Positions 34,295 through 43,148 of a stretch of 64,000 bases of DNA are shown in pieces. Position 1 is the first letter of the stretch. Each line of letters starts with the position of its first letter. The notes under the pieces were generated by a model, which searched no databases, was not told the origin of the DNA, and saw nothing but the letters and a program-made list of their open reading frames with translations. The position numbers were made by a program, and so were the translations under genes. Source of the DNA: CAVVAL01 sp963742725 (lineage in GTDB: Bacteria > Actinomycetota > Actinomycetes > Mycobacteriales > Cryptosporangiaceae); assembly GCA_963742725.1 (NCBI GenBank), contig CAVUMX010000003.1, positions 186,001 through 250,000 on the forward strand, read 5' to 3'.

Positions 34295-35776
34295 CTAGCG
34301 TTCAGGCGCGACGAGCCTGAGCATCACGCCGCCGGTGCCGAACGGCCGACCGGTCCGGTTGCCGAAGACGTACACCTCACCTCGGGCGTCCTGGCCCAGG
34401 CCGAGCACGGACAGGGTCTGGCGGAAGAACGCGGGGGGCTGCGCCGGGTTGGTCAGCCCCAGCCGTGCCGCCTCCCGCGCGAAGTCACGGACCTCTTCGA
34501 TCGTCTTGAGTCCATGGCGATCCGTCAGGTTCCGCTGCCGGAGGTAGAGCAGGCGCCCGTAGTTGTCCGGGCCGGCGGGGAAGGCGAACAGTCGCGACCA
34601 CTCGCCGAACACGTAGCGGTCCTTGAGAAAGGGGATCGCGTCACCGTGATAGACGAACCCGCCGATCACCGAGTGCCCCTCGTGATGGGTGTCGTACTGC
34701 GCGATGGGCTCGATCACCCTGGCGGGCAGCGGCGGCAAGGTGGAGCAGTCCCTGGTGGCCACGCCGGGAGCGGCACCCTTGGGGTCGAAGCACAGCGTCC
34801 CCTCCTTGCGGTTCCAGCCATAGTTGCCGCCCCTGACGATGACATCGACCTCCTCGATGTCGTTCTGGCCGACGTCGCCGACGATGAGCATCCCGGTCTT
34901 GGTGTCGAAAGACATCCGGAACGGGTTCCGGAAGCCGTAGGCCCAGATCTCCATGACCGCGCCGGGGGTGGCGCGGAACGGGTTGCGCGAGGGAATGCCG
35001 TACTGGCGGTTCGCCGAGTTCCTCGCGTCGACGTCCACGCGAAGGATCTTTCCCAACGGGACGGTGAGCTTCTGGGCGTTGCCGTCCCCGCTGTGGCCCA
35101 CCTCCGTGTCGTCGGCGCCGCCACCGTCCCCCGTGGGGATGTAGAGCATGCCGTCGGGACCGAAGGCGATGTCTCCCGCATCGTGGTTGAACTGCGGCCA
35201 GTCGATTCGCATCAGCTCTCGCCGGCTGGCCGGGTTGACGCCGGCGGCAGGGTCGCCGGGGCGGTTGGCGGTCCACTCGGCCACCACGTTCTGGTGATCC
35301 GCGGCAGTGCCCGCGGGAAGCGTGGTGGCGAAGGTCGGCGGGCCGCTGTTGGGCTCGGAGGTGTAGGTGTAGAGCTTGCCGTTGTTGCGGTAGTCGGGGT
35401 GGAAGGCCACACCGAGGAAACCGCGTTCGTCGAAGCTGCCGGGCCCTTGCACGCCGAGCACGACCAGCCGGCTCGATAAGTCCAGGAACACCGTCTTGGC
35501 TCCCGTGGACAGGTTGACCGCCCAGAGCTTGCCGACCTGGTCCACGACGTACATGCGTCGCGGCTCGCGCGGGGCGGATATGCCGCGCAGAGGCGCGGTG
35601 AATCCGTCGGCGACCGACTCGAGCCCGATCTTGAATCCCGCCTCATCCCGGATGGGCGCGAAGACCGTGTTGTCGTAAGGGTCGGTGGGTGGGTGGGCGG
35701 CGGCGGGAGCCGTCACTAGTGAAGCGACCACTGCGACGATCGTGCCAATGATCAGGGGTCGCGCAGGAAATTCCAT
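34295..35776 (-). CDS. Secreted PQQ-dependent sugar dehydrogenase-like protein (soluble GDH fold)
   Basis: A 493-residue exported six-bladed beta-propeller protein of the GSDH/HHIP-like family. Signal peptide MEFPARPLIIGTIVAVVASL with cleavage near AAA. Landmarks: RGFLGVAFHPDY (first blade), NHDAGDIAFGPDGMLYIPTGDGG (catalytic-histidine/calcium region of soluble glucose dehydrogenases) and GNYGWNRKEG. ATG 35776 is preceded by a consensus AGGAGGT. Predicted to oxidise a sugar with PQQ outside the cell. No PQQ biosynthesis genes are in the window, and some homologues lack activity. Confidence 0.82.
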   Translation of the reverse strand: MEFPARPLIIGTIVAVVASLVTAPAAAHPPTDPYDNTVFAPIRDEAGFKIGLESVADGFTAPLRGISAPREPRRMYVVDQVGKLWAVNLSTGAKTVFLDLSSRLVVLGVQGPGSFDERGFLGVAFHPDYRNNGKLYTYTSEPNSGPPTFATTLPAGTAADHQNVVAEWTANRPGDPAAGVNPASRRELMRIDWPQFNHDAGDIAFGPDGMLYIPTGDGGGADDTEVGHSGDGNAQKLTVPLGKILRVDVDARNSANRQYGIPSRNPFRATPGAVMEIWAYGFRNPFRMSFDTKTGMLIVGDVGQNDIEEVDVIVRGGNYGWNRKEGTLCFDPKGAAPGVATRDCSTLPPLPARVIEPIAQYDTHHEGHSVIGGFVYHGDAIPFLKDRYVFGEWSRLFAFPAGPDNYGRLLYLRQRNLTDRHGLKTIEEVRDFAREAARLGLTNPAQPPAFFRQTLSVLGLGQDARGEVYVFGNRTGRPFGTGGVMLRLVAPER

Positions 35777-35779
35777 CGA

Positions 35780-35799
35780 TGACCTCCTATTTTAGGTCA
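35780..35799 (-). promoter_or_regulatory. Hairpin overlapping the ribosome-binding site of the sugar dehydrogenase gene
   Basis: On the minus strand TGACCT pairs perfectly with AGGTCA around an 8-base loop. The 3' arm contains most of the AGGAGGT ribosome-binding site, so folding would hide it. A TATATG box lies just upstream (35805-35810 region) and may be the -10. Regulatory meaning is inferred. Confidence 0.3.
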
Positions 35800-36239
35800 T
35801 GTCGCATATACCCCACCTATCCCGGTGACGATACAAGGGCCGGGCTGCGGCTGCATCACGGGCTTGCCACACCTTCTTCAGGCAATACGCGTAGTCGACT
35901 TGGGCCATGCCGCAATAGCGCAGGGTGGTCAAGGTCGAGAGTCCGAACTGGTCCGGCAGAGGGGCGGACGTCGGGCACGCCGACGTGTACGGAGGCGATG
36001 CCGCGGTCGGTGGTGGCCTGGTGCCCGCGGGATGACGACCCGCGGCCGTGTGGCCGACCTGCTCGCGGTTCAGGTCGGGGGCAGACCGACGTCCGCCCGG
36101 GCTGGCCGCACGAATACGGGCTGTCTCGAAGTTTGTTGACAGGCCGCCCATTCACGAAAGGGAAAATGGACTCATCGCACACCGGGACGCCAAGTACACG
36201 GAGCGGCCGTGCAAGCCGGCCACCCCTTGAAACCCCGGT
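35800..36239. other. Intergenic region without a convincing gene
   Basis: This 440-bp stretch carries short open frames on both strands, but none shows a family motif, a ribosome-binding site or coherent composition. A lone TTGACA occurs at 36136-36141 without a good -10 partner. It separates the secreted-protein block from the terpenoid region and may hold decayed sequence. Confidence 0.4.
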
Positions 36240-37406
36240 CTAGTGGACTTCGACTGTGGGGGTGAGTCCGCGGAGTTCGTCGGGGAGGTCGGCGCCCATC
36301 TCTTCGGCCAGTCGGAGCGCTTCGTAGATCAGGGTTTCCACGATCTGGGACTCGGGCACGGTTTTGATGACTTCGCCCTTGACGAAGATCTGGCCCTTGC
36401 CGTTACCGGAGGCGACACCGAGGTCGGCCTCACGCGCCTCACCCGGGCCGTTCACCACGCAGCCCATGACCGCGACCCGCAGCGGCACCGGCAACCCTTC
36501 CAGCCCGGCGGACACTTCCTCAGCCAACGTGTAGACGTCGACCTGCGCACGGCCGCAGGAGGGGCAGGACACGATCTCCAGACCGCGTTCGCGTAGACCC
36601 AACGATTCCAGGATCTGGTTGCCGACCTTCACCTCCTCCACCGGCGGCGCCGACAGCGAGACCCGGATCGTGTCCCCGATCCCCTCAGCCAGCAGCGCCC
36701 CGAACGCCACCGCCGATTTGATGGTGCCCTGGAACGCCGGCCCGGCCTCCGTCACACCAAGGTGCAGCGGATAGTCACACGCCGCCGCCAACTGCCGGTA
36801 CGCCTGCACCATCACCACCGGGTCGTTGTGCTTCACCGAAATCTTGATGTCCCGGAAATCGTGCTCCTCAAACAGCGAGCACTCCCACAACGCCGACTCC
36901 ACCAACGCCTCCGGCGTCGCCCGCCCATACTTCTCCAGCAGCCGCTTATCCAACGAGCCGGCGTTCACCCCGATCCGGATCGGCACCCCCGCCCCCGCCG
37001 CCGCCCGCGCGATCTCCCCGACCTTGTCATCGAAGGCCTTGATGTTGCCCGGGTTCACCCGCACCGCCGCACACCCCGCCTCGATCGCCGCGAACACATA
37101 CTTCGGCTGGAAATGAATATCGGCGATCACCGGAATCGGGGACTTCCGCGCGATGATCGGCAACGCCTCCGCGTCATCCGCCGACGGCACCGCCACCCGC
37201 ACAATCTGACACCCCGCCGCGGTCAACTCCGCGATCTGCTGCAACGTCGCATTGATATCCGTCGTCGGCGTCGTCGTCATCGACTGCACCGACACCGGCG
37301 CATCCCCACCCACCAACACCGACCCCACCCTGATCTGACGAGACTGACGACGCACAGCAAGCTTCGGAACGGGAAGGGCGGGCATGCCCAGGGATACGGC
37401 GGTCAC
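36240..37406 (-). CDS. ispG: 4-hydroxy-3-methylbut-2-enyl diphosphate synthase, intact copy
   Basis: A 388-residue IspG/GcpE, penultimate step of the MEP pathway (MEcPP to HMBPP). The N-terminal TIM-barrel has SVQSMTTTPTTDINAT, DIHFQPKYVFAAIEAG and GVNAGSLDKRLLEKYG. The C-terminal [4Fe-4S] domain has SCPSCGRAQVD and VMGCVVNGPGEAREAD, giving three cysteines and a glutamate ligand. Full length for an actinobacterial enzyme. It lies 12 bp after dxs and is the last gene of the GGPP synthase-ispH-dxs-ispG operon. Positions 36279-37388 are nearly identical to the second copy at 54808-55919. Confidence 0.95.
   Translation of the reverse strand: MTAVSLGMPALPVPKLAVRRQSRQIRVGSVLVGGDAPVSVQSMTTTPTTDINATLQQIAELTAAGCQIVRVAVPSADDAEALPIIARKSPIPVIADIHFQPKYVFAAIEAGCAAVRVNPGNIKAFDDKVGEIARAAAGAGVPIRIGVNAGSLDKRLLEKYGRATPEALVESALWECSLFEEHDFRDIKISVKHNDPVVMVQAYRQLAAACDYPLHLGVTEAGPAFQGTIKSAVAFGALLAEGIGDTIRVSLSAPPVEEVKVGNQILESLGLRERGLEIVSCPSCGRAQVDVYTLAEEVSAGLEGLPVPLRVAVMGCVVNGPGEAREADLGVASGNGKGQIFVKGEVIKTVPESQIVETLIYEALRLAEEMGADLPDELRGLTPTVEVH
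36279..37388 (-). repeat. Long direct repeat, copy 1 (ispG)
   Basis: About 1110 bp aligning to 54808-55919 with only scattered differences. Long runs in the middle (for example around 36841-36900 against 55371-55430) are identical. Both copies are in the same orientation, so they form a direct repeat about 18.5 kb apart. Similarity stops sharply at both ends within the ispG gene, at the last 13 codons and first few codons. Confidence 0.9.
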
Positions 37407-37418
37407 GACGGTCTCCGA

Positions 37419-39104
37419 TCAGGCGGCGAGGCTGTAGACGTGGCGAAGGATGGTTCCGGCCAGAGCGTCCGGTGCGAGGCCGTGCGCGCGCAGCAGGTCG
37501 GCGCGCTTGCCGTGCGGCAGGAACTCACGTGGCAGGCCGGCGGTGACGGACGGCACAGCGACGCCGTGCTCGGCGAGCAGGTGCGTGACGGCGCTGCCCA
37601 CCCCGCCGGTGCGGCTGCCGTCCTCGACGGTCACCACGAGCGCATGCGCGGCGGCGAGCTGGGCGAGGGCCGGGTTGACCGGCAGCACCCAGCGCGGATC
37701 CACGACGGTGACCGAGACGCCTGCCGGCCGCAGCAGTTCGGCCGCCTCCAGGCAGGCTCCGGCGAGCGGACCGACCGAGACGATCAGCACGTCGGAGCCG
37801 CGTGAGAGCACGTCGATGCCGCGGTACGTGTCGACGGCCGCGATCGGCGCGAGCGCGGGCGACTTCGGGAACCGCAGCACGGTGGGCCCGTCGGTGTCGA
37901 CGGCCTCGCGCAGCTGGCCGGCCAGCGCGGCGGTGTCGCGCGGTGCCGCGATCCGCAGGCCGGGCACGACGCCGAGCATCGGCAGGTCCCACATGCCGTT
38001 GTGGCTCGGCCCGTCGTCGCCGGTGACGCCCGCCCGGTCGAGTACGAACGTCACGGGAAGGTTGTGCAGCGCCACGTCCATCAGCACCTGATCGAACGCG
38101 CGGTTGAGGAACGTGGCGTAGACGGCGACCACCGGGTGGAGGCCGCCGAGCGCCAACCCCGCGGCGGACGTCACCGCGTGCTGCTCGGCGATCCCGACGT
38201 CGAACACCCGATCGGGGAAGGCGCGCTGGAACTCGCCGAGACCGACCGGTTCCAGCATCGCGGCCGTCACGGCGACGACGTCGGGCCGCTCGGCGGCGAT
38301 CGCCGTGAGCTCGGACCCGAACGCGTGCGTCCAGGTCGGGACTGGCCTGCCAGTGGCGGGGCCGACTGCGTGGAGGCGATCGGCGTCGTCGTCCAGCGCC
38401 GGCTGGTACCCCGCTCCCTTACGGGTGAGGCAGTGCACGACCACCGGCCCGCCGAGCGCTCGCGCCTCGGCGAACGCGGCTTCCAGCGCGGCCATGTCGT
38501 GCCCGTCGACCGGGCCGACGTAGCCCAGGCCGAAGCCGGTGAACACGGCGCGGTGGTCGGCGAGCCCGCCGACGGTCTCGGCGTAGGAGCGGCCGTTGTC
38601 GTTGAACGCGACGATCACGGGACGGTGCGGTGCGGCACCGAGGTTGTTCAGCGCTTCCCAGCACATGCCGCCGGTGAGCGCGCCGTCGCCCACCACGGCG
38701 ACAACGGCCCGATCGGTGACGCCACGCAGGTCAAGCGCCTTGGCGAGACCATCCGCATAGGACAGTGCGGTCGAGGCGTGCGAGTTCTCGACGAGGTCGT
38801 GGTCGGACTCGGCCGGGTTCGGGTAGCCGGAGAGTCGGCCTGCCTGGCGCAGCCCGCCGAACGCGTCGGCGCGGCCGGTGATCAGCTTGTGCACGTACGC
38901 CTGGTGACCGGTGTCCCAGAGGACCAGGTCGCGCGGCGACTCGAAGGTGCGGTGCAGCGCGAGCGTCAGCTCCACCACGCCCAGATTCGAGCCCAGGTGA
39001 CCGCCGGTGCGGGTGACGGTGCCGACGAGGATCTCGCGGATCCGGTCGGCCAGCGTGGCGAGTTCGTCGTAGTCCAGCCGGCGCAGCTCGGCCAAGGTGG
39101 GCAT
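37419..39104 (-). CDS. dxs: 1-deoxy-D-xylulose-5-phosphate synthase, copy 1
   Basis: A 561-residue thiamine-diphosphate enzyme that condenses pyruvate and glyceraldehyde-3-phosphate, the first MEP step. Landmarks: TGGHLGSNLGVVELT, HQAYVHKLITGR, the ThDP site VVGDGALTGGMCWEALNN with NDNGRSY, and the catalytic-glutamate loop DVGIAEQHAVTSAAGLA. It is roughly 60-80 residues shorter than primary-metabolism Dxs, as is common for cluster-borne paralogues. ATG 39104 overlaps the ispH stop (TGATG). It is a clear paralogue, not a close duplicate, of the second copy at 53003. Confidence 0.93.
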   Translation of the reverse strand: MPTLAELRRLDYDELATLADRIREILVGTVTRTGGHLGSNLGVVELTLALHRTFESPRDLVLWDTGHQAYVHKLITGRADAFGGLRQAGRLSGYPNPAESDHDLVENSHASTALSYADGLAKALDLRGVTDRAVVAVVGDGALTGGMCWEALNNLGAAPHRPVIVAFNDNGRSYAETVGGLADHRAVFTGFGLGYVGPVDGHDMAALEAAFAEARALGGPVVVHCLTRKGAGYQPALDDDADRLHAVGPATGRPVPTWTHAFGSELTAIAAERPDVVAVTAAMLEPVGLGEFQRAFPDRVFDVGIAEQHAVTSAAGLALGGLHPVVAVYATFLNRAFDQVLMDVALHNLPVTFVLDRAGVTGDDGPSHNGMWDLPMLGVVPGLRIAAPRDTAALAGQLREAVDTDGPTVLRFPKSPALAPIAAVDTYRGIDVLSRGSDVLIVSVGPLAGACLEAAELLRPAGVSVTVVDPRWVLPVNPALAQLAAAHALVVTVEDGSRTGGVGSAVTHLLAEHGVAVPSVTAGLPREFLPHGKRADLLRAHGLAPDALAGTILRHVYSLAA

Positions 39105-40027
39105 CACGGTCGCCGTACCTCCTTCGGTAGCTGGAACACGACGGTCTCGGTGGTCACCGGCCGCTCCTCGACCTCCAGCGGGCCGAGCGTGCGGAGCCGC
39201 TCCAGGATTGCCTCGACGACTGCCGGCGGCGCGGAGGCGCCCGCGGTCAGCGCCACCGTCGTGACGCCGTCCAACCAGGCCGGATCGATGTCGTCCGGGC
39301 CGTCGACGAGAAACGCGTCGGTGCCGTCGCGGCGGGCCAGCTCCACGAGCCGCACCGAGTTCGACGAGTTCGCCGAGCCGACCACCAGCGCGAGGTCGGC
39401 CTCGGTCACCACGGCGCGCAGTGCCTTCTGACGGTTGGTGGTGGCGTAGCAGATGTCGTCGGAGGACGGCGCCGCGACATCGGGGAACCGCTCGCGCAGG
39501 GCGGAAGCCACCTCGGCCGCCTCGTCCACGGCGAGTGTGGTCTGCATCACGTACGAGACCCGCCCGTCGGCCTGGAGACCTGCCACGTCGGCGGAGGTCT
39601 CGACGAGCCGTATCCGGCCGGGCGCCTGGCCCAAGGTGCCTTCGGACTCCTCGTGCCCGGCATGGCCGATCAGCACGACGGTGTCGCCGCGGTTCACGTA
39701 GCGGCGCGCCTCCGCGTGCACCTTGGTCACCAGCGGGCACGTCGCGTCGATGACCTCTAGGTCCCGCGCGTGCGCCTCTGCCCGCACCGCCGGTGACACG
39801 CCGTGGGCCGAGAACACGACGGTCGAGCCGGGCGGCACCTCGTCCAGTTCCTCGACGAACACTGCGCCCCGCCGCTCCAGTTCGGCGATCACGTGGACGT
39901 TGTGCACGATCTGCTTGCGCACGTAGACCGGAGCGCCGTGGATCTCGATCGCGCGCTCGACGATCTCGATGGCCCGCTCCACACCGGCGCAGAACGAGCG
40001 AGGGCCGGCGAGAAGCACTCGGCGCAT
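39104..40027 (-). CDS. ispH: 4-hydroxy-3-methylbut-2-enyl diphosphate reductase
   Basis: A 307-residue [4Fe-4S] enzyme producing IPP and DMAPP from HMBPP. The three cluster cysteines are in AGPRSFCAGVERAI, VIDATCPLVTKVH and SDDICYATTNRQ; the catalytic TEAD-type region and SSNSVRLVELA match the family. ATG 40027 begins MRRVLLAGPRSFC and overlaps the upstream GGPP synthase stop. Length is typical. Second gene of the precursor-supply operon; only one ispH is present in the window although dxs and ispG are doubled. Confidence 0.95.
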   Translation of the reverse strand: MRRVLLAGPRSFCAGVERAIEIVERAIEIHGAPVYVRKQIVHNVHVIAELERRGAVFVEELDEVPPGSTVVFSAHGVSPAVRAEAHARDLEVIDATCPLVTKVHAEARRYVNRGDTVVLIGHAGHEESEGTLGQAPGRIRLVETSADVAGLQADGRVSYVMQTTLAVDEAAEVASALRERFPDVAAPSSDDICYATTNRQKALRAVVTEADLALVVGSANSSNSVRLVELARRDGTDAFLVDGPDDIDPAWLDGVTTVALTAGASAPPAVVEAILERLRTLGPLEVEERPVTTETVVFQLPKEVRRP

Positions 40028-41034
40028 CAGTGGTCCCTCGCCGCGACGAAGCGGGCTGTCGCGAGCAGTTCGGCCTTCACCCCGGCCGGGATCGCGACCT
40101 CGTCGAGGCAGCGTTCCGCGCCGGCGAGCTGGCGTGCCAGCTCCTGTTCGCTCCACTGTCGCCCGCCGCACTCCTCGATGAGGGCGGCGACCGTCTCCAG
40201 CTGCTGCCGGTCGAGCGGGCCCGATTGGCAGTAGATCTCGGCGAGGCGCGCGGAGGCCGCTGTACGGGCGGACAGCGCCGCCACGACCGGCGCCGACTTC
40301 TTGCGCGCCTGCAGATCGGCGAGCACCGGCTTGCCGAGTGCACCGGGGTCGCCCCAGATCCCGAGCATGTCGTCGGCGAGCTGGAACGCCAGCCCCAGGT
40401 GGGTACCGAAGCCGGCCATCGCGCTGACCAGCGCAGGCGGGGCGCCGGCGACCAGTGCGCCGAGGGAGCAGGCCGCGCTGAGCAGCGCCGCGGTCTTGCC
40501 GGCCGCCATCGTCAGGTACTCCTCCACGGTCACGTCGGTCCGGCGTTCGAAGTCCAGGTCCGCTACCTGGCCGGCGATGAGCTGCTGGACGGTGGCCGCG
40601 AGCGCGCGGGCGGCGCGGGGCTCGTGCTCCACCAGCACGCCGAGCGCGGAGGTGAGCAGCACGTCACCGGCCAGGATCGCCGACGACGTGCCGAAGACCG
40701 TCCACGCGGCCGGCCGGTGCCGGCGTTCGGTGTCGCCGTCCATGATGTCGTCGTGCAGCAGCGAGAAGTCGTGCACCAGCTCGACCGCGACGCCCGCCGG
40801 GATGCCACGCTCCGGTGCGGCGCCCGCGGCCTGCGCGGCCAGCAACGCCAGCGCCGGGCGTAGGGCCTTGCCCGCGCCCGTCGCGACATGCTCGCCGTGC
40901 TCGTCGAGCCAGCCCTGGTGATAGCCGACCACGTTGCGAATTTCGGGGCTCAACACCGCGGCGGCCTGGCGCAGTGCGGGCAGCACCGTCTCCCTGGCGG
41001 CGATCAGCGTCGGGAGTTCGAGGGTTTGGGTCAT
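40027..41034 (-). CDS. Polyprenyl (probably geranylgeranyl) diphosphate synthase, copy 1
   Basis: A 335-residue trans-prenyltransferase. First aspartate-rich motif LLHDDIMDGDTERR (DDxxD at residues 95-99); second motif FQLADDMLGIWGD; K-S/L-P region DLQARKKSAPVVAAL. ATG 41034 is preceded by AGAGAGG; an upstream in-frame extension of 95 residues lacks family sequence. First gene of the GGPP synthase-ispH-dxs-ispG operon. Chain length cannot be fixed from sequence, but residues before DDxxD (V-H-D-F-S-L-L-H) and the cyclase genes nearby favour C20. Confidence 0.9.
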   Translation of the reverse strand: MTQTLELPTLIAARETVLPALRQAAAVLSPEIRNVVGYHQGWLDEHGEHVATGAGKALRPALALLAAQAAGAAPERGIPAGVAVELVHDFSLLHDDIMDGDTERRHRPAAWTVFGTSSAILAGDVLLTSALGVLVEHEPRAARALAATVQQLIAGQVADLDFERRTDVTVEEYLTMAAGKTAALLSAACSLGALVAGAPPALVSAMAGFGTHLGLAFQLADDMLGIWGDPGALGKPVLADLQARKKSAPVVAALSARTAASARLAEIYCQSGPLDRQQLETVAALIEECGGRQWSEQELARQLAGAERCLDEVAIPAGVKAELLATARFVAARDH

Positions 41035-41123
41035 TCGCTGCCAGCCTCTCTGACTGTCGCTGGGGTAGAGAGCGAAGTGGGTTGCTAGCAGCGTGCGGTG
41101 GCCGGGCGGCGCACCAAAATGCC

Positions 41124-41145
41124 GTTCCGTTGAGCGGTACGGAAC
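41124..41145. promoter_or_regulatory. Palindrome upstream of the precursor-supply operon
   Basis: GTTCCGT and ACGGAAC are perfect 7-bp inverted arms separated by eight bases, about 90 bp upstream of the GGPP synthase start. A candidate operator for a dimeric regulator; no matching site was noticed upstream of the other terpene operons. Confidence 0.4.
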
Positions 41146-41175
41146 CGAATCGATGCCCAGCCGGGTGCTAGGGCT

Positions 41176-41697
41176 CCGGCGCCCGCGCGCCTGCCGCTGC
41201 TCGGCCACCTGCTGCCGCTCAGCTGCCAACAGTTGGCGTTCTTCCGGTCGCTGCGCGCCTACGGCCCACCCTGACCTGGTGCCGCGGACCCTCGTCCCGG
41301 ACGCGCGGAAGTTCGGCATGGGCGTCCAGATCGAGAAGGCGCGCCGACGATCGGAAACGGGCTCGTCTCTTCGTCGCGGCCGCCGATGTCCTCACCGCGC
41401 GACCGCCGTTTCCTCGCCGGGCTCACCCGGCGGATGCTGCTGTCGAGCCCGATCCCGCGGAAGCCGCCGACGCGGTCCAATCGCGAGTCCGAGCCGCGCG
41501 GCGGCGTCTGAACGAAGCGCTCTGGCGGATCGTCACCGAGTACCGCGCCAACACCGCCGGCCGCGACGTCCTCCTGTCGATGCTGCGCGACGCGAGACGG
41601 GCGCGCGGATGTCTGACCAGCAGCTCTTCGACAAGCCGATGACCATGCTGCTCGCCGGGACCGAGACGTCGGCGAACGCGCTCTGCGGGAGGCGTCG
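41176..41697 (+). pseudogene. Decayed cytochrome P450 gene
   Basis: Fragments of one P450 are readable in shifting plus-strand frames: LPLLGHLLPLSCQQLAFFRS near 41191; DARKFGMGVQIEKAR then, in another frame, RPTIGNGLVSS near 41300-41370; RIVTEYRANTAGRDVLLSML near 41530; and, shifted again, MSDQQLFDKPMTMLLAGTET with SANAL near 41609-41680, which is the I-helix. At least three frameshifts and deletions are needed, and nothing after the I-helix (no heme motif) is present. A dead tailoring gene beside the terpene blocks. Confidence 0.7.
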
Positions 41698-41952
41698 CCA
41701 CCACCCGTGACAGAGGTCCCTTGCCAGTGTCGATCTCTGCCCCGATCAGGGTGGAACCTGGATCGCCGGCACGGTGGCCGGCCGGGCCACCCTCTGGAAT
41801 CCCCGGTACTTGCCGCCGCCACTCGGCTCCATGTGGTGGAGTCACATGCTGGGCCAGGTCGAGCCCGGTGCCGAGACGCGGGTCGTCTCCCGAGCCTTCA
41901 TCCGAGAGAACGGTGCCTCCGGTGCTGTGGCGTGGCCCCGCTCCCTTGCGCG
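41698..41952 (+). other. Unassigned, probably decayed coding sequence
   Basis: A plus-strand frame reads RATLWNPRYLPPPLGSMWWS and continues HMLGQVEPGAETRVVSRAF, which looks protein-like, but it is short, lacks a start with a ribosome-binding site and was not recognised. It lies between two clear pseudogenes and is most simply another remnant. Confidence 0.35.
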
Positions 41953-42300
41953 ATGACGGTCACCCGCCGCACGGTCCTGGCCGGCAGCGTCGCCGCGACC
42001 TGGTCGTCGGCGGCTGCTCGTCCTCGGACGAGCGGCCGCCGCAGACGGACGTACCGGCGCACCCGCCACGGAACCACGCCACCGTGGGCGCGTTGCGTCG
42101 CGGCCCACCGAGGCCCTGCGGACGCTGGCCGAAAGGGCCGAAGACGCCCCGCAGGGCACGCAGCTCACCGTCGGGCTGGGCGCGGCCCAGTTCCACCACG
42201 CCGGCTCACCGACCGGCGTCCTCTCAGCTGACGGCGATGCCACCGTTCCCGGGCGACGTGCTCGATCCGGCGCAGAGCCACCGTGAGGCTCTCAGGGGGT
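41953..42300 (+). pseudogene. Decayed Dyp-type peroxidase gene
   Basis: ATG 41953 opens a Tat-like signal MTVTRRTVLAGSVAAT. A frameshift then gives LVVGGCSSSDE (lipoprotein-like), and a third frame gives ALRTLAERAEDAPQGTQLTV and GLGAAQFHHAG, followed by FPGDVLDPAQSHREAL. The order Tat signal, TVGLG strand and LDP-A-x-S segment is that of Tat-exported dye-decolourising peroxidases. Repeated frameshifts and truncation show it is not functional. Assignment is by partial motif only. Confidence 0.5.
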
Positions 42301-42310
42301 CACTCCATAC

Positions 42311-43135
42311 CTAGTCAACAAGCCCGGTAGGTACGTGCTCGGGGTCACGCGTCGGCTGCCGATTGATAACGCGCCGATACACGATTCCGGGGAGGTTCTC
42401 AGCCAGCCCCGGCAGGAGCCGCGGTATGAAGCGAAGCGGACCGATCACGCCGGGTGTCACAAGGAACCTGTTTCGTCGCAAGGACTTCTCAGTCGCGCGC
42501 ACGACGTCGTCAGGCGACATTGGTTGGAAGAAGCCGGTTGCCATGGAGCGGCTGATTGGCATCTGCTCCAACAACGGAGTCCTCACCGCGGGAGGATATA
42601 CGCACGCGATCTTGACGCCACTGCCCCGGAACTCCTGACGGAGCGCCCGCGCGTACAACGAGACGGCGGCCTTTGTGGTCGGGTAGGCACCCTCATGATA
42701 TGTCGGAAATATTCCGCCGGATGATGAGGACATCACGACGACGACGCCACGACCTCGCCTGGTTATCTGGGGGAGAACGGACCCCACAGCCCATACGGTC
42801 CCCAGGTAGTTGACCATGGCCAACCTGTGCCAGACATCCGCTTCGGTGGTCGACATCAAACCGTCTCCGCCTACAGCCGCGCTGGTCACGACACCATCGC
42901 AGGGCAGACGCCTGACGACTTCGGCGAGTGATTTCGGATCAGCGACATCTGCTTCCACCGGTGTTACAAGCCGATACTGATCTGCGAGATCCGTCAAACC
43001 CGCGACATTGACGTCAACCGCGACAACGGGTATCCCCGCCGTGGCGATTCGCTCAGCGAAGGCTCGACCTATGCCGCTCGCGGCGCCGGTGACCAGGACT
43101 CGACTGGAACCATGCCAGGTGGGATCGGTATTCAC
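42311..43135 (-). CDS. Short-chain dehydrogenase/reductase
   Basis: A 274-residue classical SDR. Cofactor motif VLVTGAASGIGRAFAERI, the SSSSGG strand, and active-site Y-P-T-T-K in HEGAYPTTKAAVSLYARALR; Asp in VVAVDVN suggests NAD(H) preference. Last gene of the diterpene operon (block B), 13 bp after the aldehyde dehydrogenase. Plausibly oxidises a diterpene alcohol to a ketone or aldehyde. Codon use is less GC-biased than in the flanking host-like genes, as for the rest of this block. Confidence 0.9.
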   Translation of the reverse strand: MNTDPTWHGSSRVLVTGAASGIGRAFAERIATAGIPVVAVDVNVAGLTDLADQYRLVTPVEADVADPKSLAEVVRRLPCDGVVTSAAVGGDGLMSTTEADVWHRLAMVNYLGTVWAVGSVLPQITRRGRGVVVVMSSSSGGIFPTYHEGAYPTTKAAVSLYARALRQEFRGSGVKIACVYPPAVRTPLLEQMPISRSMATGFFQPMSPDDVVRATEKSLRRNRFLVTPGVIGPLRFIPRLLPGLAENLPGIVYRRVINRQPTRDPEHVPTGLVD

Positions 43136-43148
43136 GGACGTACCTCCA

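Noticed and set aside
35792..36151. Open frame of about 120 codons on the minus strand in the 35.8-36.2 kb gap
   Set aside because: No family motif, no ribosome-binding site, and overlapping equally long frames on both strands; composition looks non-coding.
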